Shown piece after piece: positions 50,632 to 61,071 of a stretch of 64,000 nt of DNA (positions within the stretch are counted from its first letter, which is position 1; the number at the start of each line of letters is the position of its first letter). The stretch is from Leptospira barantonii (GTDB lineage Bacteria > Spirochaetota > Leptospiria > Leptospirales > Leptospiraceae). Under the pieces are notes generated by a model. That model made no database searches and was not told the origin of the DNA. It saw only the letters and a program-made list of their open reading frames with translations. The stretch is taken from NCBI RefSeq assembly GCF_002811925.1, contig NZ_NPDS01000009.1, positions 40,001 through 104,000 on the forward strand, given 5' to 3'. A program made the position numbers and the translations under genes.

Positions 50632-50671
50632 AAAAACTTTTCTTTTTTTAAAATCTGCCGATGGGTACGGT

Positions 50672-50902
50672 ATGGAAAAGAATCTCCTGCTGTACCAAGC
50701 TCCTCTAAGCGGGCTTGAAGAAAACGAGCTCACAAAACGGATCCAGGATCGCGCTCTCGGGAAAGAAAAATTTGATTTTTCTCCTTATTCGTGTTTCATA
50801 GAATACAAACCCGCAGATCCGGTTACGGGAATTCAGTACAGGGACTGCGTGATAGACTACACACGATGTTCCAATCAGAAATGTATCAAAAAACTTATCT
50901 GA
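50672..50902 (+). CDS. Small Cys-containing protein, unknown
   Basis: 76 residues from the ATG at 50672. Four cysteines lie in the second half (YSCFIEY, RDCVIDY, RCSNQKC), a spacing that may bind a metal. Hydrophilic, no signal. It overlaps the start of the protease gene by 22 nt. No family recognised. Confidence 0.55.
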   Translation: MEKNLLLYQAPLSGLEENELTKRIQDRALGKEKFDFSPYSCFIEYKPADPVTGIQYRDCVIDYTRCSNQKCIKKLI

Positions 50903-51843
50903 GGATCCTTTATTCTTTTTTAATTTTTCTTTTTCTCTCCTGTTCTTTGATTCCCTCGAAGGCGCAGATCACTGTGGTTTCCGGGGGAGTCGAAATCATT
51001 CTTCCGTTTTACCAAAAGAACGGATTTCGTTTTATTCAACTTTCTTTATCTCCGGATCAAAAGCCTCTTCGATTTTTAGTGGATACCGGTTCCAGATTCT
51101 CCTTTTTGGATGAACGGTTTTTTACGGAGCGGGACGCCAAACGAAGAATCGCGGTCACCTTTCCGGGTGGAAAGGACGATTCCTACCGAAGAATCAGAAC
51201 CGTTCAACTCTATCACAATTCTCACGCGATCTTTAAGGACATGACCGTCCATTCTCATACGTTTTCCGGAAATCTGGAGTTGGACGGAATCATAGGAATG
51301 GATTCTCTGTATGAGAAAATTCTAATATTGGAATATCCTTCTCGGATTCGTTTTTTGGAAACTACCGGCGGAGAATTCGCGGAGTCCATGATGACTGAAT
51401 TTCCGGGGATTACACAAAATACGATGCCGCTCCGATTCTTCTCGGGTTTGCCCGTTCTTGAAATCAATTACGGAACAAAGGACAAGGCGGTTTTGGTTTT
51501 GGATACGGGAGCCGATCCGAGCGTTTTGGAGCTTCCGGAAACGATCCCGGATATCGTGGAAGAAACGATCTGGAGCCGGACCGTTCCCGTAATCAATTTT
51601 CAGGGAAAAATCACCCATATCCGAACCCGTTTTGTTCGTAAACTCTGCGTTCTTTCTACGTCTATATGTGTGGATAATTTGGAAATTCTCCCCTCGGGCC
51701 TTCCGGTGGATTTTTCAGGTGTTCCGACCGGTGTTCGAATTCAGGGAATTCTCGGGGTAAACTGGATGAACGAGTATAGAATTCTTTTGGACATGAAACG
51801 GAGTCTTATAGGTATAGTAGGGAAAGACGGCGGGAAGAGATGA
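50881..51843 (+). CDS. Lipoprotein with two retropepsin-like aspartyl protease halves
   Basis: About 320 residues. Signal with lipobox LFLSC (Cys21), so lipid-anchored. Two DTG sites: LVDTGSRFSFLD (~67-78) and VLDTGADPSVLE (~207-218), each followed downstream by the usual hydrophobic-Gly pair (IIGMD at ~137, ILGVNW near 298). The sequence therefore looks like a fused dimer of retropepsin lobes. The start could also be the ATG at 50866. It overlaps mnmA by 4 bp. Confidence 0.75.
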   Translation: MYQKTYLRILYSFLIFLFLSCSLIPSKAQITVVSGGVEIILPFYQKNGFRFIQLSLSPDQKPLRFLVDTGSRFSFLDERFFTERDAKRRIAVTFPGGKDDSYRRIRTVQLYHNSHAIFKDMTVHSHTFSGNLELDGIIGMDSLYEKILILEYPSRIRFLETTGGEFAESMMTEFPGITQNTMPLRFFSGLPVLEINYGTKDKAVLVLDTGADPSVLELPETIPDIVEETIWSRTVPVINFQGKITHIRTRFVRKLCVLSTSICVDNLEILPSGLPVDFSGVPTGVRIQGILGVNWMNEYRILLDMKRSLIGIVGKDGGKR

Positions 51844-52973
51844 GCAAGGGTAAAATCATAGTGGCGATGAGCGGCGGAGTGGACAGCGCGGTGACCGCGG
51901 GCCTTCTTATGGAAGAAGGTTACGAAGTCATCGGTGTCAACTTGAGAACCTGGGAATACGAAGCCCCCGCCTGCGACACGACTAAAAAATCCTGTTGTTC
52001 CCCCGAAGACATCCGCGACGCGAGAGATGTCGGTCTTTCTTTGAAGATTCCTTTTTACGTCGTTAAAATGGAAAAGGTTTTTCAAGAGAAGGTAATCGAT
52101 CGTTTTATCGACGATTATCAACACGGAAAAACTCCGAACCCTTGTGTGGAATGTAATACATTCGTGAAGTTCGGAGCGCTGTTCGAAAAAGCGAAGGCTC
52201 TCGGAATCGACAAGATCGCGACCGGTCATTATGCGCGTATCGCGCAGAACGGAGATCGTTTTGCGATCGCAAACGGGATCGACGTCGGAAAAAATCAGGC
52301 TTATTATTTATACGGACTTTCTCAAGAGAATTTAAAAAACGTAATATTCCCTCTCGGTGAAATGACAAAACCGGAAGTGCGCGAGATCGCGAGAAGAATG
52401 GGACTCCCGGTCGCAGAAAAAGCGGAGTCTCAAGAGATTTGTTTTATTCCTGAAAACGACTATAGAAAGTTTTTGGAAAAGAAAAATGTGGAGTTCACTC
52501 CGGGTTTTTTCAAACTCAGAGACGGTCGTATCATCGGCAAACACAAGGGACGCGAGAACTTTACGATCGGTCAAAGAAAGGGACTCGGGATCGCTTGGAA
52601 AAATCCTCTCTATGTCATCGCGATCGAAGATGACGGTTCCGTAATATTAGGAGAAGAGAATGAAACCTATACGGGTTCCTTTTCCGTGATCGACGCAAAC
52701 TACCAGGGACTTTCTCCTTTGAACGAGGGAGAATCGATCGAGTGTAGGGTTCAGGTGCGTTACAGACATACTCCGATCCGTTGTCGTATTACAAAAGTGG
52801 GGGAAGACTTGGTGGTCAATCCTCTCGAAGACGTTCGCGGTGTAACTCCGGGACAATCCGCGGTGTTTTATCCTCTGGATTCCGATTATCTGTTGTTAGG
52901 CGGAATCATCCGTAAGGGAAGTATAGAGATGCAAACCCGAGAAGCCGAACCCGCAGTTTCCCTTCAAAGTTAA
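51840..52973 (+). CDS. mnmA: tRNA-specific 2-thiouridylase
   Basis: Thiolates U34 of tRNA for Lys, Glu and Gln. PP-loop VAMSGGVDSAVTAGLL, NPCVECN (first catalytic Cys), TGHYARI, and AESQEICFI (second Cys). 377 residues, usual length. ATGA overlap with the preceding protease gene and close spacing to the ATP-grasp fusion gene indicate an operon. Confidence 0.97.
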   Translation: MSKGKIIVAMSGGVDSAVTAGLLMEEGYEVIGVNLRTWEYEAPACDTTKKSCCSPEDIRDARDVGLSLKIPFYVVKMEKVFQEKVIDRFIDDYQHGKTPNPCVECNTFVKFGALFEKAKALGIDKIATGHYARIAQNGDRFAIANGIDVGKNQAYYLYGLSQENLKNVIFPLGEMTKPEVREIARRMGLPVAEKAESQEICFIPENDYRKFLEKKNVEFTPGFFKLRDGRIIGKHKGRENFTIGQRKGLGIAWKNPLYVIAIEDDGSVILGEENETYTGSFSVIDANYQGLSPLNEGESIECRVQVRYRHTPIRCRITKVGEDLVVNPLEDVRGVTPGQSAVFYPLDSDYLLLGGIIRKGSIEMQTREAEPAVSLQS

Positions 52974-52988
52974 GATAGGATTTCCTTT

Positions 52989-55271
52989 TTGTCTCTAAGT
53001 CATAAAATTACCGGAAAGACGATTCTCATCGTAGGCGGAGGACTTCTCCAAGTTCCGATCATTCAAACCGCGAGAATGATGAAACTCACCACGGTCGTTG
53101 CAGACATGAACGGCGACGCGCTTGGGATGAAGATCTGCGACGTTCCGATGGTGATGAGCACAAAAGATATCGAAGGTATGGTTCGCGAATCCAAAAAACT
53201 CGCGACCAAGATCAAGATCGACGGAGTGATCACCGCAGGGACCGATGCGAGTATGACGGTGGCCGCGGTTGCAAACGCGCTCGATCTCCCCGGGATTCGT
53301 TACGTGGACGCGGAAGCCGCATCGAACAAAGTAAAGATGCGCGAGCGTTTGAAAAAAGCGGGGATTCCGCTTCCCGGTTTCGCACCCGTTTGGAGTCTTT
53401 CCGATACGAGGGACGCATTAGAATTTTTGAAATTTCCTCTTGTGATGAAACCCGCAGACAACATGGGCGCGCGCGGAGTGATCAAGGTGGAGAACCGAGA
53501 AGAATTACAAGCCGCCTTCAAACACGCAAAGAAATATTCTCCCACGGGTGAAATGATTCTCGAGGAATACATGCCCGGTCCGGAAGTTTCCGTGGACGCT
53601 CTTACGTGGAACGGAAATTTCGCGATCACGGGAATCGCGGATCGAATCATCGAAAGAGAACCGTTCTTCATCGAGATGGGACACAATATGCCTTCCGCTT
53701 TGAGCCCTTCCATTCTAAAAGAAGTGGAAGACGTGATGTTCCGAAGTATGAAGGCGCTCGGAATCAATCTCGGAGCGGGCAAGGGCGATATCAAGGTAAC
53801 TCCGGACGGAGTGAAGGTCGGTGAGATCGCGGCGAGGCTTTCCGGCGGTTTTATGTCCGCGTTTACGTTTCCTCTTTCATCGGGAATCAACTTGAACCGC
53901 GCGGCCATCTTGATCGCGCTCGGGGAAGAACCGGACAATCTAACTCCCACCTTACAAAGGGTTTCCATCGAAAGAAGTCTTTTGGCTCCGAGAGGAAAAC
54001 TTCTTTCCATAGATGGAATCGAAGAAACCCGTAAGATAGACGGGGTCAAAGATCTATTCTTTATGAATAAGATCGGGGACATTATCCAAGAGCCCACGAA
54101 TAACATCGAAAAGACGGGACACGTTATCATCAGCGCGGACACTTTAAAAGAAGCGGAAGCGGTATTCGACAAAGTGAAGAATACGATTCGTTTTACCTGC
54201 GACGAACTGTATTCCGTTTCCGAAAAAGAAATTCAACAGAACGCAAGACTTCGTTTCGGTAAGGAAGTTTGTTGGGTCTGTAAGGTTTGTGACGGAACCG
54301 ATTGTGCGTCCGGTGTTCCGGGTATGGGCGGCTTGGGAAGAATGCTTACGTTCCAAGACAATATAAACGCACTTCAGGAATATTCCATTCTCCCCAAATA
54401 CATCCGAGAACATACGCAAGCCTCTGTCGAGACGAGTTTCCTCGGTAAAAAAATCAAAACACCGATGATGGCCGCTCCGATGACCGGAGCCGTCACGAAC
54501 ATGAACGGGGCTATGGACGAATTTACGTTCGCCGCAACCTTACTCGAAGGTTGTCAAACCTCGGGCACCTTAGCATGGTTAGGCGACGGTGCGAGCCCCG
54601 ATAAATATCTCATCATGCTCGAAGCGGTTCGCAAAACGAAAGCGGACGCGATTCTTATCTGCAAACCGAGAGAGGACGAAGGTCTTCTCAAGGAACGATT
54701 TCAGGAATCCGAAAGCGCGGGATTGTTCGCGATCGGAATGGACGTGGACGCGGTGAACTTCAAAACGATGGCGCTGAAGAATATCTCTTCGGTGACACGC
54801 GACGTTTCCAAACTCGGAAAAATCCGATCTCTTACCAAACTTCCTTTCATCGTAAAAGGGATCATGACTCCCGAAGACGCAAAACTCGCGATCGACGCGG
54901 GAGCGGATTGTATCGTTGTTTCCAATCACGGCGGAAGGGTTTTGGACGATATGCCCGGAACCGCGAGAGTTCTTTCCGGAATTCGAAAAGCAGTGGGTGA
55001 CAAAATCCCAATCGCAGTGGACGGGGGAGTTCGAAGCGGAATGGACATCTTTAAGATGATCGCACTCGGCGCGGATACGGTTTTGGTCGGAAGACCGATG
55101 GCGATTTTTGCGGTCGGGGGCGGAGTTGCCGGAGTTCGATTCCTGATTTCTCAGTACACTGAAACTCTTTTGCAATCGATGAATGTCACCGGTGTCGAAA
55201 CCCTGAAAGGAATCGATACGGATCTTCTCTTTCGTAAAAAATTAGACGAAGAAAATTCCGTTTCCGAATGA
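52989..55271 (+). CDS. ATP-grasp and FMN-dependent alpha-hydroxy-acid-oxidase fusion with Cys4 linker
   Basis: 760 residues, TTG start with AGGA site. Residues ~10-400 are an ATP-grasp ligase-like module: Rossmann-like LIVGGGLLQVPIIQTAR, then LVMKPADNMGARGVIKV and EEYMPGPEVSVDA, and KVGEIAARLSGGF. A short linker carries CWVCKVCDGTDC (Cys428, 431, 434, 439), a C-x2-C-x2-C-x4-C set that could bind Fe-S or Zn. The C-terminus (~460-740) is an FMN oxidase/dehydrogenase: MAAPMTGAVTNMN, IVKGIM, VVSNHGGRVLDD with the catalytic His647, and AVDGGVRSGMDIFKMIALGAD. Ligation coupled to oxidation is inferred; substrate unknown. Confidence 0.85.
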   Translation: MSLSHKITGKTILIVGGGLLQVPIIQTARMMKLTTVVADMNGDALGMKICDVPMVMSTKDIEGMVRESKKLATKIKIDGVITAGTDASMTVAAVANALDLPGIRYVDAEAASNKVKMRERLKKAGIPLPGFAPVWSLSDTRDALEFLKFPLVMKPADNMGARGVIKVENREELQAAFKHAKKYSPTGEMILEEYMPGPEVSVDALTWNGNFAITGIADRIIEREPFFIEMGHNMPSALSPSILKEVEDVMFRSMKALGINLGAGKGDIKVTPDGVKVGEIAARLSGGFMSAFTFPLSSGINLNRAAILIALGEEPDNLTPTLQRVSIERSLLAPRGKLLSIDGIEETRKIDGVKDLFFMNKIGDIIQEPTNNIEKTGHVIISADTLKEAEAVFDKVKNTIRFTCDELYSVSEKEIQQNARLRFGKEVCWVCKVCDGTDCASGVPGMGGLGRMLTFQDNINALQEYSILPKYIREHTQASVETSFLGKKIKTPMMAAPMTGAVTNMNGAMDEFTFAATLLEGCQTSGTLAWLGDGASPDKYLIMLEAVRKTKADAILICKPREDEGLLKERFQESESAGLFAIGMDVDAVNFKTMALKNISSVTRDVSKLGKIRSLTKLPFIVKGIMTPEDAKLAIDAGADCIVVSNHGGRVLDDMPGTARVLSGIRKAVGDKIPIAVDGGVRSGMDIFKMIALGADTVLVGRPMAIFAVGGGVAGVRFLISQYTETLLQSMNVTGVETLKGIDTDLLFRKKLDEENSVSE

Positions 55272-55370
55272 GAAAATCGTTTTACTAACTCGGCTTTTCC
55301 GATTCACTATTCAAACCGCAAATTAGGCCCTAAGCCGGACGCGGACGGAAAAACGGATCTCGCCAAACTC

Positions 55371-56447
55371 ATGGATAAAATCATCAATGACCCGGAAGGG
55401 ATTCACAAAATTCTACTGTCGCTTTTTACGAGACTTCCAGTCGTCATTCTGGTCAACAACAGACCTCTTCCTGTGCGTGTTGTCGGATTAAAAGATACGG
55501 TTCGAATCGTTGTAACACTTCCTCCCGGAACTCCTGCGGAGCAGAATCGAAAACTTTTTCTCGTTCACAACAATCACAGGTTTGCGGCCTTGTTCAACGT
55601 GGAAATGCACAACGCCGCGAACGGTGTGGAACTTCTGCTTGCAACCGCGATTCAGGTTACGGTCGCGCAAAGAACCGAGGAAAGGATTCATGTGGATTCT
55701 TCCCAAGTCGGATCGCAGATCACTCTTACGAACATCATCAATCAATCCAATCTGAGAAAAACATTAGGATTTGCTGATAAAAAGATAGACGAGATCGTAA
55801 AAAAACACGCGAAACAAATGAAGGAAACGTATCCTCATTCCAATATTTTCTTTTCGGATCGTATGGACAACCGATTGAGATTGATGTATAACTTCGATCA
55901 ACCGATCTACGTCGTCGATCGGAACTCCAAGGGAGACGGAAGCGGCGGTTTTCAATTTCTTCCCTTTCCCGAATATCAAAAGCTAATCGCGGTGAACAAA
56001 CTTGAAAACGGAATTATTTCCGAAATTTCCATCATGATTCGTTATAAAGGTTATACTCCTCTCGGTTACGTTCAGGTTCTCGCCGACAAGGAACTGACGA
56101 CGAACGATTTCAATTCCGCTAATATAGCCGCGAACGCCGTTTCTAAGGAAGTGATCGCATCCGGTTTCTTTCAGGAATCGAAGGAACGATGTAACGTGGA
56201 CAACATCTCCATGCAAGGGGTAGGTTTTTTTCATCCTCAATCCATATTCTTTTCCAGAAGTTTCGCCGTGGGAGAAACGATCCTATTCGATCTGAATCTT
56301 TCCGCGGAAAGTAAGGGAACCTTTCGAGCCGTTATCCGAAACATCAACAATACGGATAAGATGTTTAGAATCGGTTGTGAGTTCTTCAACTTAAACGAAA
56401 GAGAAGAGAATATGATTCAGACATACGTCGATTCCAAGGAAGCCTGA
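55371..56447 (+). CDS. DUF1577 / PilZ-type protein
   Basis: 358 residues with DUF1577-like N-terminus and a C-terminal PilZ-like domain: CNVDNISMQGVGFF (with the D/NxSxxG motif), then GETILFDLNLSAESKGTFRAV and FRIGCEFFNLN. The full RxxxR of the PilZ site is not clear at the C-terminal domain. The frame is open upstream to the stop of the preceding gene without ATG, GTG or TTG; the 33 codons read like protein (PIHYSNRKLGPKPDADG), so a rare ATT start is conceivable. Candidate c-di-GMP receptor. Confidence 0.8.
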   Translation: MDKIINDPEGIHKILLSLFTRLPVVILVNNRPLPVRVVGLKDTVRIVVTLPPGTPAEQNRKLFLVHNNHRFAALFNVEMHNAANGVELLLATAIQVTVAQRTEERIHVDSSQVGSQITLTNIINQSNLRKTLGFADKKIDEIVKKHAKQMKETYPHSNIFFSDRMDNRLRLMYNFDQPIYVVDRNSKGDGSGGFQFLPFPEYQKLIAVNKLENGIISEISIMIRYKGYTPLGYVQVLADKELTTNDFNSANIAANAVSKEVIASGFFQESKERCNVDNISMQGVGFFHPQSIFFSRSFAVGETILFDLNLSAESKGTFRAVIRNINNTDKMFRIGCEFFNLNEREENMIQTYVDSKEA

Positions 56448-56461
56448 GTCTGAGCGCGGTT

Positions 56462-57513
56462 TTGATCGATCGTTCCCATTCAATCGAAAATTCGGAAGGG
56501 GAAGAATCGGATCCTATATCCGAACGATTGAGTTTTCGTATTTCCAAGGAAGAATCCGGAACCAGACTCGATCATTTTCTTTCCAAGAAGTTCACCTATC
56601 ATTCCAGAACCGCGTGGCAAAAGGAAATTTTAGAGGGAAGAATCTTGCTTTCCGGTAAAAAAACAAAACCCGGAATTTTGATCAAAGAAGGGGACCTTGT
56701 CGTTTATCAACCGATCGAAAAAGAGGAACCTCCCGTTCGAACCGATTATCAAATTCTTTTCGAGGACGACTTTATAGTCGCTGTCGATAAACCGGGAGAT
56801 CTTCCGGTTCACCCCGCGGGTGTGTATCGAAAGGGCAATCTTCTTACACTTTTGCAGGAATCGAAAAACTTCGGAGATTTGTTTACGATCCACAGACTCG
56901 ATCGGGAAACCTCGGGTGTGGTGCTGTTTGCCAAGGATTCGAAGACTGCTTCGTTTTTATCCGGTTTATTCAGCTCCGGGAATATTCAAAAATACTATAT
57001 TACAAAAGTATACGGAGAATTTCCGAAACGAAAAGTCGGCTACGGAGTTTTAAAATCCGACGCGAGTTCCGCGATTCGAAAGAAGAGGGCCTTTGAGGAG
57101 CGCAAAATCGATCGAGGTTCTCGGAGTTTACGGAGTTTGAAAAAGAGCGTCGTTTTGGAAGGTGTGACTTCCGCGGAAACCGACGAGGAAATCTGTCTGA
57201 CCTATTTTAGGAAAATTGAATTTAATAAATCTATAAAGTTAAAGGATTCCTCATTCGTTCTTTGCAAACCGATTACGGGGAGAATGCACCAGATTCGGGC
57301 GACACTTTGTAGTTTGGGTTTTCCGCTTTGGGGTGATAAACTCTATGGAAAGGATGAGAACGTGTTTTTGGAATTTATCGAAGAAAAAAATCCGGATCTA
57401 ACCGCAAGACTCGGTATGGAAAGACAGGCCTTACACGCATATTCGATTCGATTTACGCATCCGATTACGAAAAAAAGAACGAGGATCAGCGCGCCCCTTC
57501 CAAAGGATTTTTT

Positions 57514-57517
<4 letters not shown>
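56462..57517 (+). CDS. RluA-family pseudouridine synthase
   Basis: 351 residues, TTG start. N-terminal S4-type RNA-binding region (TRLDHFLSKKF, EGRILLSGKKTKPG), then the RluA catalytic core with IHRLDRETSGVVLFAKDS (catalytic Asp) and KPITGRMHQIRATLCSLGFPLWGDKLYG. Converts uridine to pseudouridine in rRNA or tRNA; target not determinable. The 3' end overlaps the nhaC start by 4 bp (ATGA). Confidence 0.92.
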
Positions 57518-58926
<1,409 letters not shown>

Positions 58927-59001
58927 TCGACGATGGGAGTTTATAAATTAGAATATTCTAACTTTCTAATTAAATGAAAACATTTGATTTTGAGCAATAA
59001 G

Positions 59002-59541
59002 ATGAAAATCGGTTTTTGTATCCTTTCGATTCTAATCATCGGATTTCTGATTCCGCAAAACTTCGTTATACCCGTGCAGGATGCGGGTCGTTCGAGCTAT
59101 CGTTCCGATTCGTTTTGGTTTTATCCCTGGGGAAGATCAATCACTCACAAAGGAGTGGATATTTTTGCTCCGCGCGGGAAGGAAATTCGTTCTTCCGTTT
59201 CAGGAATCGTAATCTTCCGAGGAAACATTGATATGGGAGGCAACGTGGTTCTCGTATTAGGCCCCAAATGGAGAATTCACTACTACGCGCATTTGGAAGA
59301 AATCGAATCCAATGTTTTGTTGTTCGTAAACAAAGGATCGAAAATCGGAACCGTCGGAAATACCGGAAATGCGATCGGCAAACCGACTCATTTGCACTAC
59401 GTGATCGTTACGATTTTCCCTTATGTATGGCTTGCGGATCAAAGCATAGAAGGTTGGAAAAAAATGTTTTATCTGAATCCGATTCCTGATTTGACCGCGG
59501 CAGAGGAAGAGGCATCAAACGAGAGCGGTGAGAAGCGTTAG
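59002..59541 (+). CDS. M23 (LytM) family peptidase
   Basis: 179 residues from the ATG at 59002. N-terminal anchor (IGFCILSILIIGFLI). Zn site: THKGVDIFAPRG (H-x3-D) and HYYAHLEE and THLHYVI. It cleaves peptidoglycan cross-bridges in the periplasm or regulates other such enzymes. The length fits a minimal LytM domain without coiled coil. A single-gene unit; the closest neighbours are not cell-wall genes. Confidence 0.9.
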   Translation: MKIGFCILSILIIGFLIPQNFVIPVQDAGRSSYRSDSFWFYPWGRSITHKGVDIFAPRGKEIRSSVSGIVIFRGNIDMGGNVVLVLGPKWRIHYYAHLEEIESNVLLFVNKGSKIGTVGNTGNAIGKPTHLHYVIVTIFPYVWLADQSIEGWKKMFYLNPIPDLTAAEEEASNESGEKR

Positions 59542-59584
59542 GCTTTTTCCCATTTAAAAAGAATTTTATCAAAAATTTATGACG

Positions 59585-60430
59585 TCACTTTTGTTTTTCC
59601 CCAAAAGACGCGAAGAAATCGCAAAGCTCTTTGTGAGAATATTGCGCTTCCGAAAAATCGAATGTACCCTTATGAATCATTTCAAACGCCGCCTCGCGAA
59701 TCAGATGAAAACAAGCGCGCGAGAGACTTCCTCCGATGCTGACTCGCCTTACGCCTAAGGACTGTAAGCCGGATAGGGTAAGTTCGCTTTTACCAAGACC
59801 CATAACGATATTGAGCGGGCCGTCGATCGAACGGACTAAGTTCTCAATCGTTTCCAAATCGTAAACGCCCGGAACAAAAAGACAATCGGCGCCCGCTTTG
59901 CGAAATAGATTTGCGCGGTGAATCGCCTCGTCTAAGGCTTTCGGATGTTTTGTTAAGAAAGCATCGGTTCTCGCATTGAGAGTGAACGGAATTCCCGTAG
60001 CATTCGCAGTCTGACGCGCGGAATGAATGCGTTCTGTCGCGAGTTGAACGTCCAGCAAAGGTGAAGAAGTGTCGCCGCTAAGATCTTCGATATTACAACC
60101 CACCGCTCCGATTGCAATGGCCCTTTTTACGGTTTCCGCAACTTGATCCGGTTCGATTCCGTATCCCCCTTCCAAGTCGGCGCTGACCGGAACGTCCAAA
60201 GAACATACGATATTCTGAATATATTCCAGCATCGAATCACGATCCAAGATCTGATGATCGGGTAAACCCGCCGCAAAAGCGATTCCCGCGCTGGTCGTTC
60301 CAATGCTTGCAAATCCGGAACCGGCCAACATACGGGCGCTTCCCGCGTCCCAAGCATTGGGCATGATAAAAGTGCCTCGGTCGTGTAAGCGGCGGAATAT
60401 TTCGCCTTTTTCAATTTGTGATAGGGCCAT
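59585..60430 (-). CDS. PEP mutase / isocitrate lyase family protein
   Basis: 281 residues with the phosphoenolpyruvate mutase-like TIM barrel: FIMPNAWDAGSARML, GTTSAGIAFAAGLPD, VSADLEGGYG, VGCNIEDLSGD, LNARTDAFL. The KKCGH loop motif of isocitrate lyases is absent, which fits carboxyphosphonoenolpyruvate mutase/oxaloacetate hydrolase-like members. Substrate cannot be read. Confidence 0.88.
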   Translation of the reverse strand: MALSQIEKGEIFRRLHDRGTFIMPNAWDAGSARMLAGSGFASIGTTSAGIAFAAGLPDHQILDRDSMLEYIQNIVCSLDVPVSADLEGGYGIEPDQVAETVKRAIAIGAVGCNIEDLSGDTSSPLLDVQLATERIHSARQTANATGIPFTLNARTDAFLTKHPKALDEAIHRANLFRKAGADCLFVPGVYDLETIENLVRSIDGPLNIVMGLGKSELTLSGLQSLGVRRVSIGGSLSRACFHLIREAAFEMIHKGTFDFSEAQYSHKELCDFFASFGEKQK

Positions 60431-60441
60431 GTCTTTTTACC

Positions 60442-61017
60442 TCAATGTAAAATGGGAGTTCTTTGGTCCGAGTTCTCGATTTTATACACGATCTTACCTT
60501 CTGCGTCGAATCCGAAATTTTTGTCTTTGTAAAAATCGTTCTGAAGTTTTACGAACGATTTCGCGTCCGCGTTTTTGAGAATTCGAATCTCTTCGAGTTT
60601 GTAAAAATGATACACGAAATTTTTGTCTTTGGAAATATCCAGATTTAAAACTTCGAAAGTGTTCGGGTCGGCTCCGGAAATTATTTTCCCGGAATAATAA
60701 TCATAATATACGTTGTTCTTATCTTTTGAGTAACCGAATTGCAAAACGGCAAACGTTTGCGGATGCGCTTTTAAAAACGGAGTTTTACCGAAGTAGATTC
60801 GATTTTTATCCTTTGCGTATTCGTGCTCGATGCATTCAAAAGATTTAGAATCCGCATTTTTGATCTCCTCGTCGTAAAGAAATACTTTGTCTTCGATCCG
60901 TTTGTATCCGACGCATTCTTGATTTGCGGAATTTGATACGTTTTCGCGTGCGGCTTGAAACGAATCACCACCACTACAGCCGAAAACAATCAAAATAGTA
61001 AAAGATAAAATTCTCAC
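60442..61017 (-). CDS. DKNYY-repeat lipoprotein
   Basis: 191 residues with lipobox VFGC (Cys14). At least four DKN[RNYF]xY-type repeats (DKNRIYF, DKNNVYY, DKNFVYHF, DKNFGFD) mark the DKNYY family; the repeats are spaced about 33-43 residues. Probably surface-exposed. It lies 11 bp upstream of the PEP-mutase gene, so the two are cotranscribed. Confidence 0.88.
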   Translation of the reverse strand: MRILSFTILIVFGCSGGDSFQAARENVSNSANQECVGYKRIEDKVFLYDEEIKNADSKSFECIEHEYAKDKNRIYFGKTPFLKAHPQTFAVLQFGYSKDKNNVYYDYYSGKIISGADPNTFEVLNLDISKDKNFVYHFYKLEEIRILKNADAKSFVKLQNDFYKDKNFGFDAEGKIVYKIENSDQRTPILH

Positions 61018-61071
61018 GACCCGGAAACCAAATTGATTTAGAAAAAAAGAATATTCGAATTCTCTAAATAT

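Noticed and set aside
53300..54172. 290-codon minus-strand frame inside the ATP-grasp part of the fusion gene
   Set aside because: Antisense to strongly conserved motifs; its product is Ser/Pro/Ile-rich, as expected from the reverse of coding DNA.
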